This document shows, in pieces, positions 12,701 through 23,106 of a DNA stretch of 64,000 nucleotides (its first letter is position 1; every line of letters begins with the position of its first letter). Source of the DNA: Membranipora membranacea (lineage: Eukaryota; Bryozoa; Gymnolaemata; Cheilostomatida; Membraniporidae); NCBI GenBank assembly GCA_914767715.1, contig OU612072.1:18724001-18788000 (forward strand), in the 5' to 3' direction. The position numbers and the translations under genes were made by a program. Below the pieces are notes generated by a model. That model was not told the DNA's origin. It made no database searches and saw only the letters and a list, made by a program, of their open reading frames with translations.

Positions 12701-15700
12701 AATTCAACCTTCAATTTTAATCTGATGTAATAATGCTATAATACATAAATATCATAAGAAGCAACAAGTCTTGAGACACAAAGGTAATCCTCAGGTTTTG
12801 ATATTCTAAAATTACATTGCCTTTAAATCCTTTGGAAAAGATAAACAAGGCACAACAGTTACAAATTCTTTCCCTGTAATGAAACACAGACACTGCAATA
12901 CACTGGTTGTTTACAAATAAGATTTTCTTGAGGGATTAGAAAATTTACTCTGAGAAAACAATGTCTGTAATTGCTCTAACTGATATCTTCATCCAGCAGA
13001 GGTCTCAATTGTACTTGGATCGTTTTAATGCACTGCGTGAAGAATTGCTTCCAATTTTGTTTTGAGGCCATCTCAGATTTGTTGTTTATTGAGGCAGCCC
13101 ACCTGTTTGGCTAACCGAATCCTCAAAAGTAACAACATTATAACTTGTTGCAGTATAGATGCAGTCCCAGGGCACGATTTTTAAACAAATGTACAAATTC
13201 AACCGTAACATGAATGCTGTCAATGGTTATTTCAGGACTGCAATTCCTTAATGGTGATAGATACACCAAGGTCGAACATACAGAAACCAGCTCACTGAAA
13301 ATGCAGCAGAATATTTCACATAGAATATCATGTGTGTTATTAAGGGTGAGCCCTCCAGACACACAGTTATCATAATCCTATACGCATCCAGCATAGTTAC
13401 ATTGGTGTTTTTTTCAACAATAAAAATATTGGGATGACATTCGAGTAAAATTTAAGCTCAAACATTTGGGTGTAGTTTGAAAATGCTATCATTGAACATT
13501 ATCCACTGAAAAAGCCAAATCCAAACCATGTTTCGGAATATTAATAATATTAATTATTTTGAGGTCTATAGTCATTCTGATAGAATTTGATGGGTGACTG
13601 ATGGGTCACCACAATCTATACTGAAAACTTATATCAACCAACAGAAATATTCTTTTGTTTAAGTTCAGTATAGCGTCTCCATTGTCATTTGTAAATTGCT
13701 CCACTCCTTTGATAAAAGGCAATTAGAATTTGTTTGAAACTGTACACAATGGCATAGAAACTACAAATATATAGGCTCTTTGCACTGCCTTGCGCAACAT
13801 TGCCACTGCACTGATGGATGAAATAAACACCGTAATGAAAAAGTAAATCGCAATTTTAAATATGTTAAAAAAATATTTCAAACATGCCCTCAAAAGCTCA
13901 TTTAGATAATGTGATGAACTGATACTCCAAAAAAAACCAGATCTCTATGAGTTACCATGTCGAAGTGTAGTTCTGCCCAAACAGAAAAACACGAACTTGG
14001 AGATTTTTTGTCAGATTTGGAGTTTTTTGCAGAAAGAGATAAATGAATAGTTAGCTGATTGACTAACGATCCAGGTGACCAAATGTGGTTATTCTGAATT
14101 AAAAACTGTAGGAAGGAGATAGCTTTTGGAAAAGTAAGGAGGAGATAACTACAACTGAGCATTTTTGACTTTAAATAACTGAGTCATGCAGACCCAAAGC
14201 AGATATTTTAAATTTTCAATGAGTGTTTGTTATGTACGTGTAATTTGGATTGATGATCAAGCTTTCACTAAGTGCGATATTCCCACTCATGTATTGAGAA
14301 TAACAGTGCAAGTAATACCTATCCCATTGTCTTTCTTCTCCCGATATGGATAGTTCTTAACATTGTATATATGCATATATACCAATATATCGTAGATTAG
14401 GAAACACTGAAATTAATGTGTAAATTGTATTGTAGGTTGCAACGCTACGTGGTTGACTACACACCATAAGACAAATCCAGCTACATCCAATAAAGCGAGC
14501 CCATCTTTTAATCACATAGCAGCCAAAGACACCGTTCATACAACAGTTAACATGCCGCCACCAACAACCCACAGAACAACTCCAACCACAACCCACAAAA
14601 CAACTCCAACCACAACCCACAAAACAACTCCAACCACAACCCACAAAACAACTCCAACCACAACCCACAGAACAACTCCAGCCACAACCCACAAAACAAC
14701 TCCAGCCACAACCCACAAAACAACTCCATCCACAACCCACAAAACAACCACAACCCGAAAAACAACCCCAACCCGAAAAACAACCCCAACCACAACCCAC
14801 AAAACAACCACACATATCAAGACAACCACCACTGCACAGTTGGCTAATAGGAGTTACACAGTGGCAGATGAATACGGAGCTGTGTGCCTCAGAATGAAAG
14901 CTGCTATTGACTTGAAACTTGGCTATCATGAAGCAAACAAAGTAAGCAAAGTTTAATCCCTTTATTCGTATCTTTCACACCAGTGACAAAGGCCAGGTGT
15001 CTGGTTGGCCAATATAAATCCAGTTTTGCCTGCGTATGGAGTTTACACCTTATAGCTATCAATATTTATAGTTAGAGTTATCAAACCAAACGGTTGTCAA
15101 AGCATTTTTATGATGTCGGTTTCATGTAACGCAACAATTATAGACAATTACACATTTCAACTTGCTCTCAATAAACATGGATAATCAAAAAAAATATATA
15201 GCTAAAGCTCTTTCTGATGCAGGCGATGGAAATTCCACTCAGGAATATGGATGTTGTAGCAGTAACAGGATTGTGTAGCCCTACTTCCAATGTTCTCCAA
15301 ATCATGTGGACTGACGGCGGGGCTGCAGCAAGCGTCACACTAGAGTTTACAAATTCTTCTCAGAATCACAACTACAGTCTGAGCGCTGTGAATGCGACAT
15401 ACAAGATACACCTGACTAAAACTTTAAGTAAGTAGTTTTTCTTATTTCATTGTACATGAAGGGCACGGCTCTCTTTTCAAACTGAAATGCAAAGAGAGCA
15501 CCTCACAGATTTAATTGTGAGACTTGAACTTGAGAGTAGTACCGCTGCAGTGTGCTGACTACTGGGACCTGTTGGACCCCCAGGTGTGCTCCGACCTGCT
15601 TACAAACCAAGGGGAAATTGCCGCAGTCATTGCCGCCTAGCCCCTTAGGCACCCACTATTCCACTCAACCTTGCAATTTTTTTTAACAAACCTAGTATAG

Positions 15701-16563
15701 TGCATAGGTATGAGTCTAAACGAAGCACTGATCGTTATTTAGCAGCTTTCTTTGTGTAAAAGCAGTTTTCTTGGTTTCTCAACAGCCATCTCTGGAAGTA
15801 GCGCATCACACAAGCTAACACAGTTCAATACCAAGGTGGGTGATCACTATGTATGCAGGAATAAAACGGTCATAAATCTATCTCATGGTTCTAGTCTGGA
15901 GCTGCAGTATGTAAAGCTCCAAGCTTTCAGTGACAAGAACTCGACAGACTTTTATGGATCAGGTAAGCGATTCCGGTAATAATTTCCTCATTCACAGAGT
16001 CAAGTTGCTTCACCATTGAGAAGACGATGTGCTTTAACTCAAAGCAAATTTGATTTATAGAACACACCTTGCCCATATCTGGCCAGCGAAAAGGTACATA
16101 GGTAAGGTAATATATTAAAATCATAATTCTTCACAAAATCGAAATATAAAAGCCACCAAAATAAATTCAGGACCCAGGATTGGAGAAAATATTTGTCCAA
16201 TTAGACGGAATATATATCTTACTATTTTCGCTGAGTGGAATCTATAAATATAAAATTAATATTAGAAATTAATATATTGGAACTTTATAAAAGTAAAACT
16301 GTGAAATTTTAACTCCTACATAAGATGTTTGTACCACTTCATCTCAGATTGTAAAGTTCTTCAATTTGCTGTTTTTTTTCTAATTTTCAGCGGCTGATTG
16401 CTATTACCATCCCGGACCAAACCATCCTGATCCAGCTAAAACATACAGTGTCATACTGTACTCCACAGTGGGCGGAGTTTTAGCCTTAGTTCTCATAGTG
16501 GTACTCATCGTGATTGGCTGCTACTTCTGTAAAAGAAGATTTGGAGGCTACCAAAGTGTATAG
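9723..16563 (+). CDS. LAMP: LAMP-family lysosomal membrane glycoprotein, CD68-like form (LAMP-A)
   Basis: Five exons: 9723-9771, 14436-14941, 15223-15427, 15786-15962 and 16391-16563, giving 369 residues in one continuous frame. Order: a signal peptide (about residues 1-17, hydrophobic HALFLVILF core); a Thr/Pro-rich mucin stalk of eight-residue TTPTTTHK-type repeats; one LAMP luminal domain with paired cysteines and N-glycosylation sites; one transmembrane helix; and a short tail ending GYQSV. GYxxV at the C-terminus is the tyrosine sorting signal of LAMP and CD68 proteins that AP complexes read for delivery to lysosomes. The expected role is a heavily O-glycosylated coat protein of lysosome or late-endosome membranes. 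Compared with LAMP-B downstream it lacks the first luminal domain; a 4.7-kb intron takes its place. The start is set by the signal peptide and the matching phase-1 junction. Confidence 0.85.
11597..12188 (+). repeat. Direct duplication, unit 1 (contains SINE family A)
   Basis: Aligns almost base for base with 12544-13175: AAAGTGTCT near the start, the SINE body (GTGTGCKCCGACCTGCCTGC), then a shared non-SINE stretch through TTGTTTACAAATAAGATTTT and on to a shared end at CCCAGGGCAC. Unit 2 carries about 40 extra bases after the SINE, near 12721-12763. The units are separated by about 355 bp. This is a local segmental duplication or two copies of a larger composite repeat. Confidence 0.7.
12544..13175 (+). 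repeat. Direct duplication, unit 2 (contains SINE family A)
   Basis: Partner of 11597-12188, in the same orientation and with only scattered mismatches. It holds an insertion of about 40 bases around an ATAATGCTATAATACAT stretch just after the SINE body, absent from unit 1. The right junction is abrupt: both units share CCCAGGGCAC and diverge at the next base. Confidence 0.7.
14560..14815 (+). repeat. Coding minisatellite in the LAMP-A mucin stalk
   Basis: Tandem 24-base units encoding eight residues (TTPTTTHK and variants TTPATTHK, TTPSTTHK), about nine copies ending in shorter TTTRK units. Thr-rich arrays of this kind are O-glycosylation scaffolds. The antisense frames over it are long only because the repeat lacks stops. 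Confidence 0.8.
15541..15680 (+). repeat. SINE family A copy in a LAMP-A intron
   Basis: Body of SINE family A: GCTGACTACTGGG, then the conserved GGTGTGCTCCGACCTGC block, then a diverged tail. It lies wholly in the intron between the third and fourth coding exons of LAMP-A. The tRNA head is mostly lost. Confidence 0.6.
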
Positions 16564-16979
16564 ACTAAGACTCAATGAGATGATCCTCATTTTATATCAT
16601 TCTTTTAGGTTTTCATCGCTTTATTAGATTACCATTCATGATGAAAACATATGTCTGTCTTTGCCAACAACATTTATGACCATAACAGTGAATGGCCAAT
16701 GACATATTTGATTTTTTTAATTACCCTTTTCCATCACAAGATTTCCAGGGAGGGATGTATTGTATGTAATGTATTGCTTTAAACTCAACTTGACCGAACA
16801 TTTTACTTAATTAATCCATCAAATTTTTTTTTTACCATTTGCATGGTATAGTCTGATAACATTGTCACATATTGATCAGTATCACAAATTACCATATACT
16901 AATGCAGGGTTTCTCTCAAAAAAAGCCTAAGTCTTCAAAACAAAGAGAGTTATCTTCTCTTGGGTACAAGTATTCACTA

Positions 16980-17112
16980 TGGTTCCATGCTTCGAATGAG
17001 TGGTCCATTCCCATTTTGAATGAGGAGTGCTAACGATTTCTATGATGTAAAAAACATGAAAGGACAGATGACGCGGGAGGCCCGAGTTCAAATCCCGGAA
17101 ATTGTGACATGC
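16980..17112 (-). repeat. tRNA-headed SINE, family D, copy 1 (fragment)
   Basis: Shares GGTTCCATGC-TCGAATGAGTGGTCCA and GCTAACGATTTC-ATGA blocks with 25146-25330. A tRNA-like B-box motif (GAGTTCAAATCCCGG) sits at one end. Two copies only, so the family call is tentative. Confidence 0.45.
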
Positions 17113-17173
17113 ACAACACGACTTATACTCAGTAGAGCTCCATATAGGTGCTTCCAGTCAGCACAAATACAGG

Positions 17174-17422
17174 AGTAGGAGGTAGCTCAGTTGGTTAGAG
17201 CGCCTGCCCTCTAATGCTCAGGCGTTGGATGTCTTGGGTTCAAATCCTGCTGCAGTCTACCGACTACTGAGCTCAATTGATGTCCCAGGTATGCTTCAAC
17301 CTGTCGGCAAACTGAGAGCAACATGCGCCAAACGTGGCGGTCGCACCCTTAAAGTTCTGTTATTTCTCAGTCTTCCGAAAGAGACAAAGTTGCGATTTCA
17401 ACCCAACTTAACCGAACTTTAG
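17174..17422 (+). repeat. SINE family A with tRNA-like head
   Basis: Best-preserved member of the main SINE family. The head has A-box GTAGCTCAGTTGGTTAGAGC and B-box GGGTTCAAATCC spaced as in a tRNA. It is followed by the family body (CTACCGACTACTGAGCTCAAT, then CCTGTCGGCAAACTGAGAGC) and a tail (TTATTTCTCAGTCTTCCG) also found in the reversed copy at 19440-19660. Pol III promoter elements are inferred from the boxes. It is not called as a tRNA gene because the 3' half does not fold back onto the 5' end. Confidence 0.7.
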
Positions 17423-17955
17423 TTGTACGTTAAGTTTTTTCATTGCCTCTTAACTTGTTTCCTAGTATTTAAAGGACAACCAAGGTTTCAAACAAGTTCT
17501 CATCGATCGATAGCAGATTGCACCTTCTGCATCGGGAAAAAGACAAAATCTAATTCTGATGATTATTCAGCCAGAATTCATGTGAAACAATTCATCCATC
17601 AGGTACTCAAACTCAGCTAAAATAGAATACCACAGAGCAGTTTCCTGTTCCTGTTATTATTTAGCCTGTACTCTATCATTATTAAAGCAGTGTCTTGGAA
17701 CCTCCCCTAAACTGAAGTGTTACCCAGCATAGAGTCAGCAACTACTTTGAGTTTTGCACCTCGTCATGCACAAAGCTGATGCTGCCTAGTGTGAGAAACG
17801 GACTGGGCCGTGTACACAACGAGGTGTAGTTAGCTTGCTCCGAGTCTACTCTGATGAGCGAGAGGGCTTTTCTATTTAGATTTGGGTTCTATTTAGTTTT
17901 AGCACTGAAAGCCTTTGCTTGAATTATGCAATCATTATATAACCCACAGAAGGGT

Positions 17956-18030
17956 CTCAAAGATACACTGATAAACGATACACTGATAAATGATACACTG
18001 ATATACGATAGGCTGATACACGATACACTG
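17956..18030. repeat. 15-base tandem repeat (GATACACTGATAAAC type)
   Basis: Four to five imperfect units with a GATACACTGATA core, diverging towards the right end. Simple tandem expansion in intergenic DNA. Confidence 0.7.
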
Positions 18031-19439
18031 TTCCGATAAGTTCTGATGGTCATCAATGAGCGATATCAATTAATCTCCTGACAAAATGTAATACATGCAC
18101 TGTTTATCTACTCCACATGAACTTAATGCGCTAGAAGTCGTCTCAAGTTTGAACTTAGATTTAATTCAAGGTTATTATAATACACAGTCTATTAATATTT
18201 ATAAGATTATGGATTTATGGATTTATGGATTTAGATATGGATATGGATTTATGGACTTATGGATTATAAATTGTACCATCACCTCGTGTTCAAAATGAGG
18301 TTTGAAGGAAGATGATGTTGTGTGTCAAATTAATGATCCAAGGCTTAAAGAATACTGACTCTGTCATCTCATTTTTGCCACGTTCAAACATGTCAGCAAC
18401 TTTCACCACCCTAGCTTCTTTTCCATGGATCAAGCATAGTTATTTGCATGTAGTTGGAAGCGTTGGTTTAGATCTCTCGAAAAATTCTAGTAATACTAAG
18501 ATCCCTGTATATGATTTTATCATGGTAGCGACTACCCTCAGAGATGGTGATGAAAACATTTTCTGTGGTTGAGCTATCACCGCAGAAAGTTGTTATTGTC
18601 GGTTTTTTGCCATTTCTCCAGGCATCAGTACAGTAATTCTGTTTGGTATTCATCCTGTTTGATAACGAATCTCAAGAAATATATCAAGGTGTATGCTTTA
18701 AAAATTGTCACCCTGACACTAGCACATTATTTACTACCCACTAATGCATTGCTGCGAAACATTGGTTGCCCTTTAAGTAATGAGTAATACGATGGAAGGG
18801 GACTTTGATGGCGCCTCCTGAATTAACCTTTAACCTCTCTCGAACAAGTTCATCAATATTGTCTCTTCAACCAGCATATCATACTCCCAGCTACCTGATC
18901 TGTTAGTGGGAAAGAGAGCCAATGTCAGGTCACTAAAAGTGCCTATTGAAACATAGTGAAAGTGAAACTACTTTCATATGCATTCACTGTATATCATGAT
19001 GCACTTTAAAATAATTATCATCTGACCTCCCTCCCTTCCTCAAGCTAATCAGAGCCAACATTTACCCTCCCTCATTTCAAGTTCATCATGATTATGTCTT
19101 CAACCAGCATTTTTTATTATTCTACTCCCAACCCTAACTTGAGTCATATTTCTCAGGGAGAGAACCCAAACAAACCTAATGACATAGTATAGAACCACGC
19201 CCAAACCATCATGATGGGATAGGCTTAGGATAGGCTTAGGATAGGCTTTATTTTTTTCCTCCATATATCAGAAAGTTTGATGCCCTGAAGTGGAAAAAAA
19301 ATGTTAGAAATGCATTACAATGTAGAAATAAATAGAAAAGAAAAACTAGACTGGAGCTCCACATGAAGATAAGAGAGGACACAATAAAATAGATTTGATT
19401 GTTTGTAGTTGTATACTGCGGAAAATTTGTTTCTATGAG

Positions 19440-19660
19440 TTAATAATAGTGGTTCAGACATTTAAAAGTGGGATTGAAATCATAAGTCTGCCTCTGTCTG
19501 AAGACTGAGAAATAACAGAGCGGCTGTCGTATTCGGCGCCAAGTTGCTCTCAGTTTGCAGGTTAGAGCGGAGCACACCTGGGTCGTGTATTGAGCCCAGT
19601 AGTCAATCGACAGCAGCGGGATTTGAACCCACGAGTTTTTAATAAAACCATGGTCAGGGC
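19440..19660 (-). repeat. SINE family A, minus strand
   Basis: Reads on the minus strand from a B-box GGGTTCAAATCC through the CTACTGGGCTCAAT and CCAGGTGTGCTCCG blocks to the TTATTTCTCAGTCTTC tail shared with 17174-17422. The A-box portion is degraded. Confidence 0.65.
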
Positions 19661-19795
19661 TCGAACCTAAGATTGCAGTGAATTCTGATATATATATTAA
19701 TGGCATCTCCTGTTTCTCAGGTAATAGGGTGGTGAACGCCACAACCTCTTAGCCAGCAGATTCTGGTGTTTCCGAAGCTAGATGGTTATAAGGGC

Positions 19796-20060
19796 CCTAG
19801 TCTAAGAAAAATCTTAGGGGAAGCGCAAACACTTTGAGGGTGTGGACTGGACGTAGGTTGGGTATTGTAAGCCTCTCCTGCGGATTCTGGGGTTAATCCC
19901 CTTATTCCTCCAATGAGTTTTAATGATATAAATAGAAAATGGAAGTCCGAAATGAGCTGATTCTGACTTGGAATATTTGATTATAGCATTTTTAGGCCGC
20001 TCTATTGATCATTCTAGGGAAGCAGAGCACCCCTGTCTCCCCTAGTTATTATTTAGAGTT
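19796..20060 (+). repeat. Dispersed repeat family E, copy 1
   Basis: Aligns in order with 39130-39372: TAGTYTARGAAAAAT, then TTGAGGGTGTG, GGTTGGGTAYTGTAAGC, TAATGATAT-AATAG, ATTCTGACWTGGAATATT and TTTTAGGCC, then a SCTCTGCCTCCCC-like end. No tRNA head and no coding potential. A fragment of the same start is at 58314-58340. The superfamily is unknown. Confidence 0.55.
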
Positions 20061-20654
20061 AAACTCATCTCAGCCTCACTATTTAGTCCTTATTTCCGCT
20101 CAGTTTAAGTAGGCCTACCCTCGATACATAGTTGAGGGTGAATACTCCTAGCCTGAGTACATCAGCTAGTTTGATCTGTCTTTGTGTAACAGTAAATCTG
20201 TACTATTATGTAAGGTGGTTACCCCCATATTAAGATGGAAGATAACATATTACGTGCATGGCGGACAACCTAACATAAACATAATATAATCTACTTTTGC
20301 CTTCTATGGTTTTTGGAAACATATTTTGTACTGAATATGAAGAGAACTAGTTCAGCATTAGTAACACACAAGTTATGACTTATTACTTGGTTGCCACTGA
20401 AAAAAAACAATTATCTACCATCTGGCAAACGGGAAACATTATTGAAATCTACTCCTAGTCACTTTCAAAATTATATATAATTAGGTCAGCTCGATTTGAA
20501 TGTGATTGCTACCACCATCTTATGGGCTCTTACACCAGTCATCTGATTGGTCCACTGTAAGGCGTTGCCAAATACCATCTCTATTCTGCTGGTAGTAAAC
20601 TCAAGTTAATTTATAGTCTTGATACCCTGTGATATAGTGTGAGAATCCTAGATG

Positions 20655-20795
20655 TTATTCGGTCTATTTGATTCTGGTATCATCAGTATGGATCTACGGA
20701 CCCTGACACCACGCCCTGACACCACCATGAATCAAACACGGATCCTCTTGATTGAAAGACTCACGCCCTATTCATTGCACCACGGCCGCTACCTT
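20655..20795 (-). repeat. tRNA-headed SINE, family C, minus strand
   Basis: On the minus strand it reads as a tRNA-like head (GCGGCCGTGGTGCAATGAATAGGGCG, broken here as A-box region; B-box-like GTGTTTGATTC) followed by CGTAGATCCATACTGATG. The plus-strand stretch at 24525-24620 has the same order (GTGGGTAGGGC, GTCTTTCAAT, TGTAGACCAATACTGAT). It lies directly upstream of the TATA box of the small cysteine-rich gene. Confidence 0.5.
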
Positions 20796-20822
20796 CAATA
20801 TCTGCTGGTAGTATGCTGGACT

Positions 20823-20829
20823 ATATAAC
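20823..20829 (+). promoter_or_regulatory. TATA box of the small cysteine-rich gene
   Basis: TATATAA, about 30 bases upstream of an inferred non-coding first exon (about 20853-20901) that ends in a consensus donor AAG|GTGAGA. The next exon opens after a TTTTGTAG acceptor at 21386. The position is consistent with a TATA-driven gene; the transcription start is inferred. Confidence 0.5.
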
Positions 20830-21403
20830 CTCATGATCTGGTAGGCTGCCTCAAACACTCCTATCTTCTCTACACAGACGGACAATCTACAGGAGATAAA
20901 GGTGAGATATGGTCAATGTTTAAAATATTTTATGGATTATTTTTTAAAAGGTTCTTACTGCATACAAAGTGGTAATATCGTCAGTTGACTTGCTAATTTT
21001 AAACTACACACTACTAATGCTACTTTTTTTTAACTAGCTACCACTTTTAATTATTTTCCAATACATACATACATTACATACAAGGAGCTAAAGGCTTTAA
21101 CTCCTTGATCCATATCACATTTTAAAAGATCTTCTGGATTATATTTTCATCAATTTATGCATTAACATCTTTGTGACTTTATAGTTTTTTTTTCTATTTT
21201 TTTTGGTATTCTGTAAAACATTCTCAACGAATGAGTGTTATTCAAAAAAAAAGTTTACATATATATGTTGAGTAATTGATCTCTAACTGTTGCGTATTAA
21301 TATAACATACATATAGTGCTATTTCTTGTCAATAATTTGAGATTAAAATAGATTTGGTTATAATCATCATCCAACTATTTTGTAGAGCAGCCACAGACTG
21401 AAT

Positions 21404-22006
21404 ATGAAGATATTTATTGTTGCTGTTTGCTTCCTTGTCATGTTTGGTAAGTTATTATTGTGAGTACTAAACATCGCACAGGTACTTGGGGTGTCTGTAC
21501 TGTGAACAAATCAAGCTCAGCTCATTTGGGACTTTCATTTGCTATTTATGTCATTATTAAGCTGGAGGCTGGGGAATACCCCATACTCCACAGGAGGAGC
21601 GTACAATACCCAACCTGGTGTTACTTCACTTTTTGCCTCCCCTGCCACTTTTCCTAAAGTACGGACCTGAGTGATTAGAATTGTTCAGGAACGCAAATCG
21701 CATTTGATACTGAAATGCCACTACCAATCACTTGGTGTACACACATTTCTTCATCTTTTTTTTATTTGCATACATGGACAGATGTTAAATGTACCTTGTG
21801 ATATGTGAATAATTGCAGATTTGGCTTGTTGCCGCACTGGTGTATTTGATGCTGGCCGAGTAAGCTTCCTGTACTCGGACCCACAAGCTTGTCAGAAGAA
21901 ATGTGAGATGCTTGCATTTTCCGATGAGGAGACTTTAGCGGTGCATGATAACATCTATAGCAATAAAGAGTTCAGCTGTTACTGTAGGTATCGAGTCAAG
22001 GCTTAA
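21404..22006 (+). CDS. Small secreted cysteine-rich protein, unknown family
   Basis: Two coding exons, 21404-21446 and 21819-22006, joined in phase 1, giving 76 residues. Residues 1-14 form a short hydrophobic signal peptide (IFIVAVCFLVMF). The mature part is about 60 residues with six cysteines: an adjacent pair near its start, two in a CQKKC motif and two in a CYC motif near the C-terminus. That number fits three disulfides. A non-coding 5' exon (about 20853-20901) and a TATA box precede it. An AATAAA at 22241-22246 follows a CAACATCAACA-rich 3' UTR. I do not recognise the family; WSC- or PAN-like folds are possible but unsupported. Strong gene anatomy makes it real; function is open. Confidence 0.66.
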
Positions 22007-22009
22007 TCA

Positions 22010-22246
22010 CACAACATCAACACCAATATCAACAACAAAATCCTCATCAACATCGGCACCAACATCAACAGCAACATCAACACCAACATAAACCTTAAAA
22101 TTAACATCAACAACAACAAAAACAAGAGGAATAGCTATAACAAAACCCTGTAACAACAACACACAAATTGGTATTGGTGATGTATATGATTGATTGTATT
22201 TTTGTGGGAAGATGCCGATTTAAATTATTAATTTCTTATGAATAAA
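22010..22246 (+). terminator. 3' UTR with CAACATCAACA repeats and polyadenylation signal
   Basis: Immediately after the stop codon there are about 120 bases of imperfect ACATCAACACCA/AACAAC repeats, then ordinary AT-rich sequence. AATAAA lies at 22241-22246, about 235 bases beyond the stop. Confidence 0.55.
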
Positions 22247-22265
22247 TTTGTTTCAATGTTCCATA

Positions 22266-23106
22266 CTTTCTTTCCTCATAAAACTGTGTCACCACAAAAT
22301 CAACTTTTGATTCAGCTATTACAACATGACACCCAGTTGGTCATTGCACTGATGATAGTACTGATGAAAATTAAATTCCGGCATGATATCATACGCACCT
22401 AGTACCAGCATGGCAAACAACCGTATATACAAGTATATCTGGCTTACAATCTATGTCTTATTCTTATCTGCTTGTGCATATTGCCAGGAATAGAAATGTG
22501 AACTCAAAACTTCGTCCAAGTTAAGTGGACTTTGACCTGATTCTCTTCCTATCGAAGACTGGGGTAGAATAGATTGAGACTAGTGCTGTCTTAAAAATAC
22601 TATCGTTTCGGGCAGAAACAAATTTTACCATTGTCTCAACACTAGTCATCCACAATACAAGCAAGTGTACAAAACAAAACTTCTAATTATAGGGCATTAG
22701 AATTAATGAACTCACCGCATATTATCTCAACTTAAACTCAAGAAACAGCAGTCTGGTTTTACGCTAACAAGTTGTCTTCGATCTCCCTTTAACATAATAA
22801 CAGAGCCGATAAACAGTAAATTCAAACTTGCTAAGTTGCCCTCCCTTGATATTCTAGTGAATCAATTTTTTTTGTATGTGATTCAATAAAATGATGACTA
22901 ATACTAAGATGAGTTTCTTCGCCCGATCATACAATACTCATATCAGCAGTTATCACGGTCATAATATAGAATAACTTTTATCTTTATTTCAACACAAGAT
23001 CGCAGTCGACGTACCATCAATGTATCATCTCGGTATAAAATCATAGACACCCCATCAACCCAGCCAGGTCGTAACTAGGAAGGCGTCACCAGGTACTGCG
23101 GGGAAA
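22266..23106. other. Intergenic and promoter of LAMP-B
   Basis: No gene seen. Near the right end a TATAAAA (23034-23040) lies 67 bases before the LAMP-B start codon. Confidence 0.5.
23034..23040 (+). promoter_or_regulatory. TATA box of LAMP-B
   Basis: TATAAAA 67 bases upstream of the LAMP-B ATG, leaving room for a leader of roughly 35-45 bases. No equally good element was seen at the same spot before LAMP-A. Confidence 0.5.

Larger units (their letters stand above)
9772..14435. other. Long intron 1 of LAMP-A
   Basis: No exon resembling exons 2-4 of LAMP-B was found here. The intron carries a direct duplication of about 0.6 kb (11597-12188 and 12544-13175) that includes two copies of SINE family A. 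Frames at 11003-11254 and 13902-14162 have no recognised domain. Confidence 0.45.
16564..20852. other. Intergenic, LAMP-A to the small cysteine-rich gene
   Basis: No coding gene recognised. Contents are repetitive: SINE D fragment (16980-17112), SINE A with an intact tRNA-like head (17174-17422), a 15-base tandem repeat (about 17956-18030), an ATTTATGG-type short tandem repeat (about 18207-18270), SINE A reversed (19440-19660), repeat E (19796-20060) and SINE C (20655-20795). Two stretches near 18830-18890 and 19060-19140 share AAGTTCATCA and CTTCAACCAGCAT blocks, suggesting a further old duplication. A frame at 18312-18572 shows no known domain. Confidence 0.5.

Noticed and set aside
14357-14929. 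Long minus-strand frames with Cys/Gly-rich repeats opposite the LAMP-A mucin exon, and similar ones at 26555-26830
   Set aside because: They are antisense shadows of coding minisatellites that lack stop codons in every frame; the plus-strand frame joins to LAMP exons with correct phase.
17174-17260. Possible functional tRNA gene (good A and B boxes)
   Set aside because: The 3' half does not pair with the 5' end to make an acceptor stem, and the same head precedes a SINE body found in other copies.
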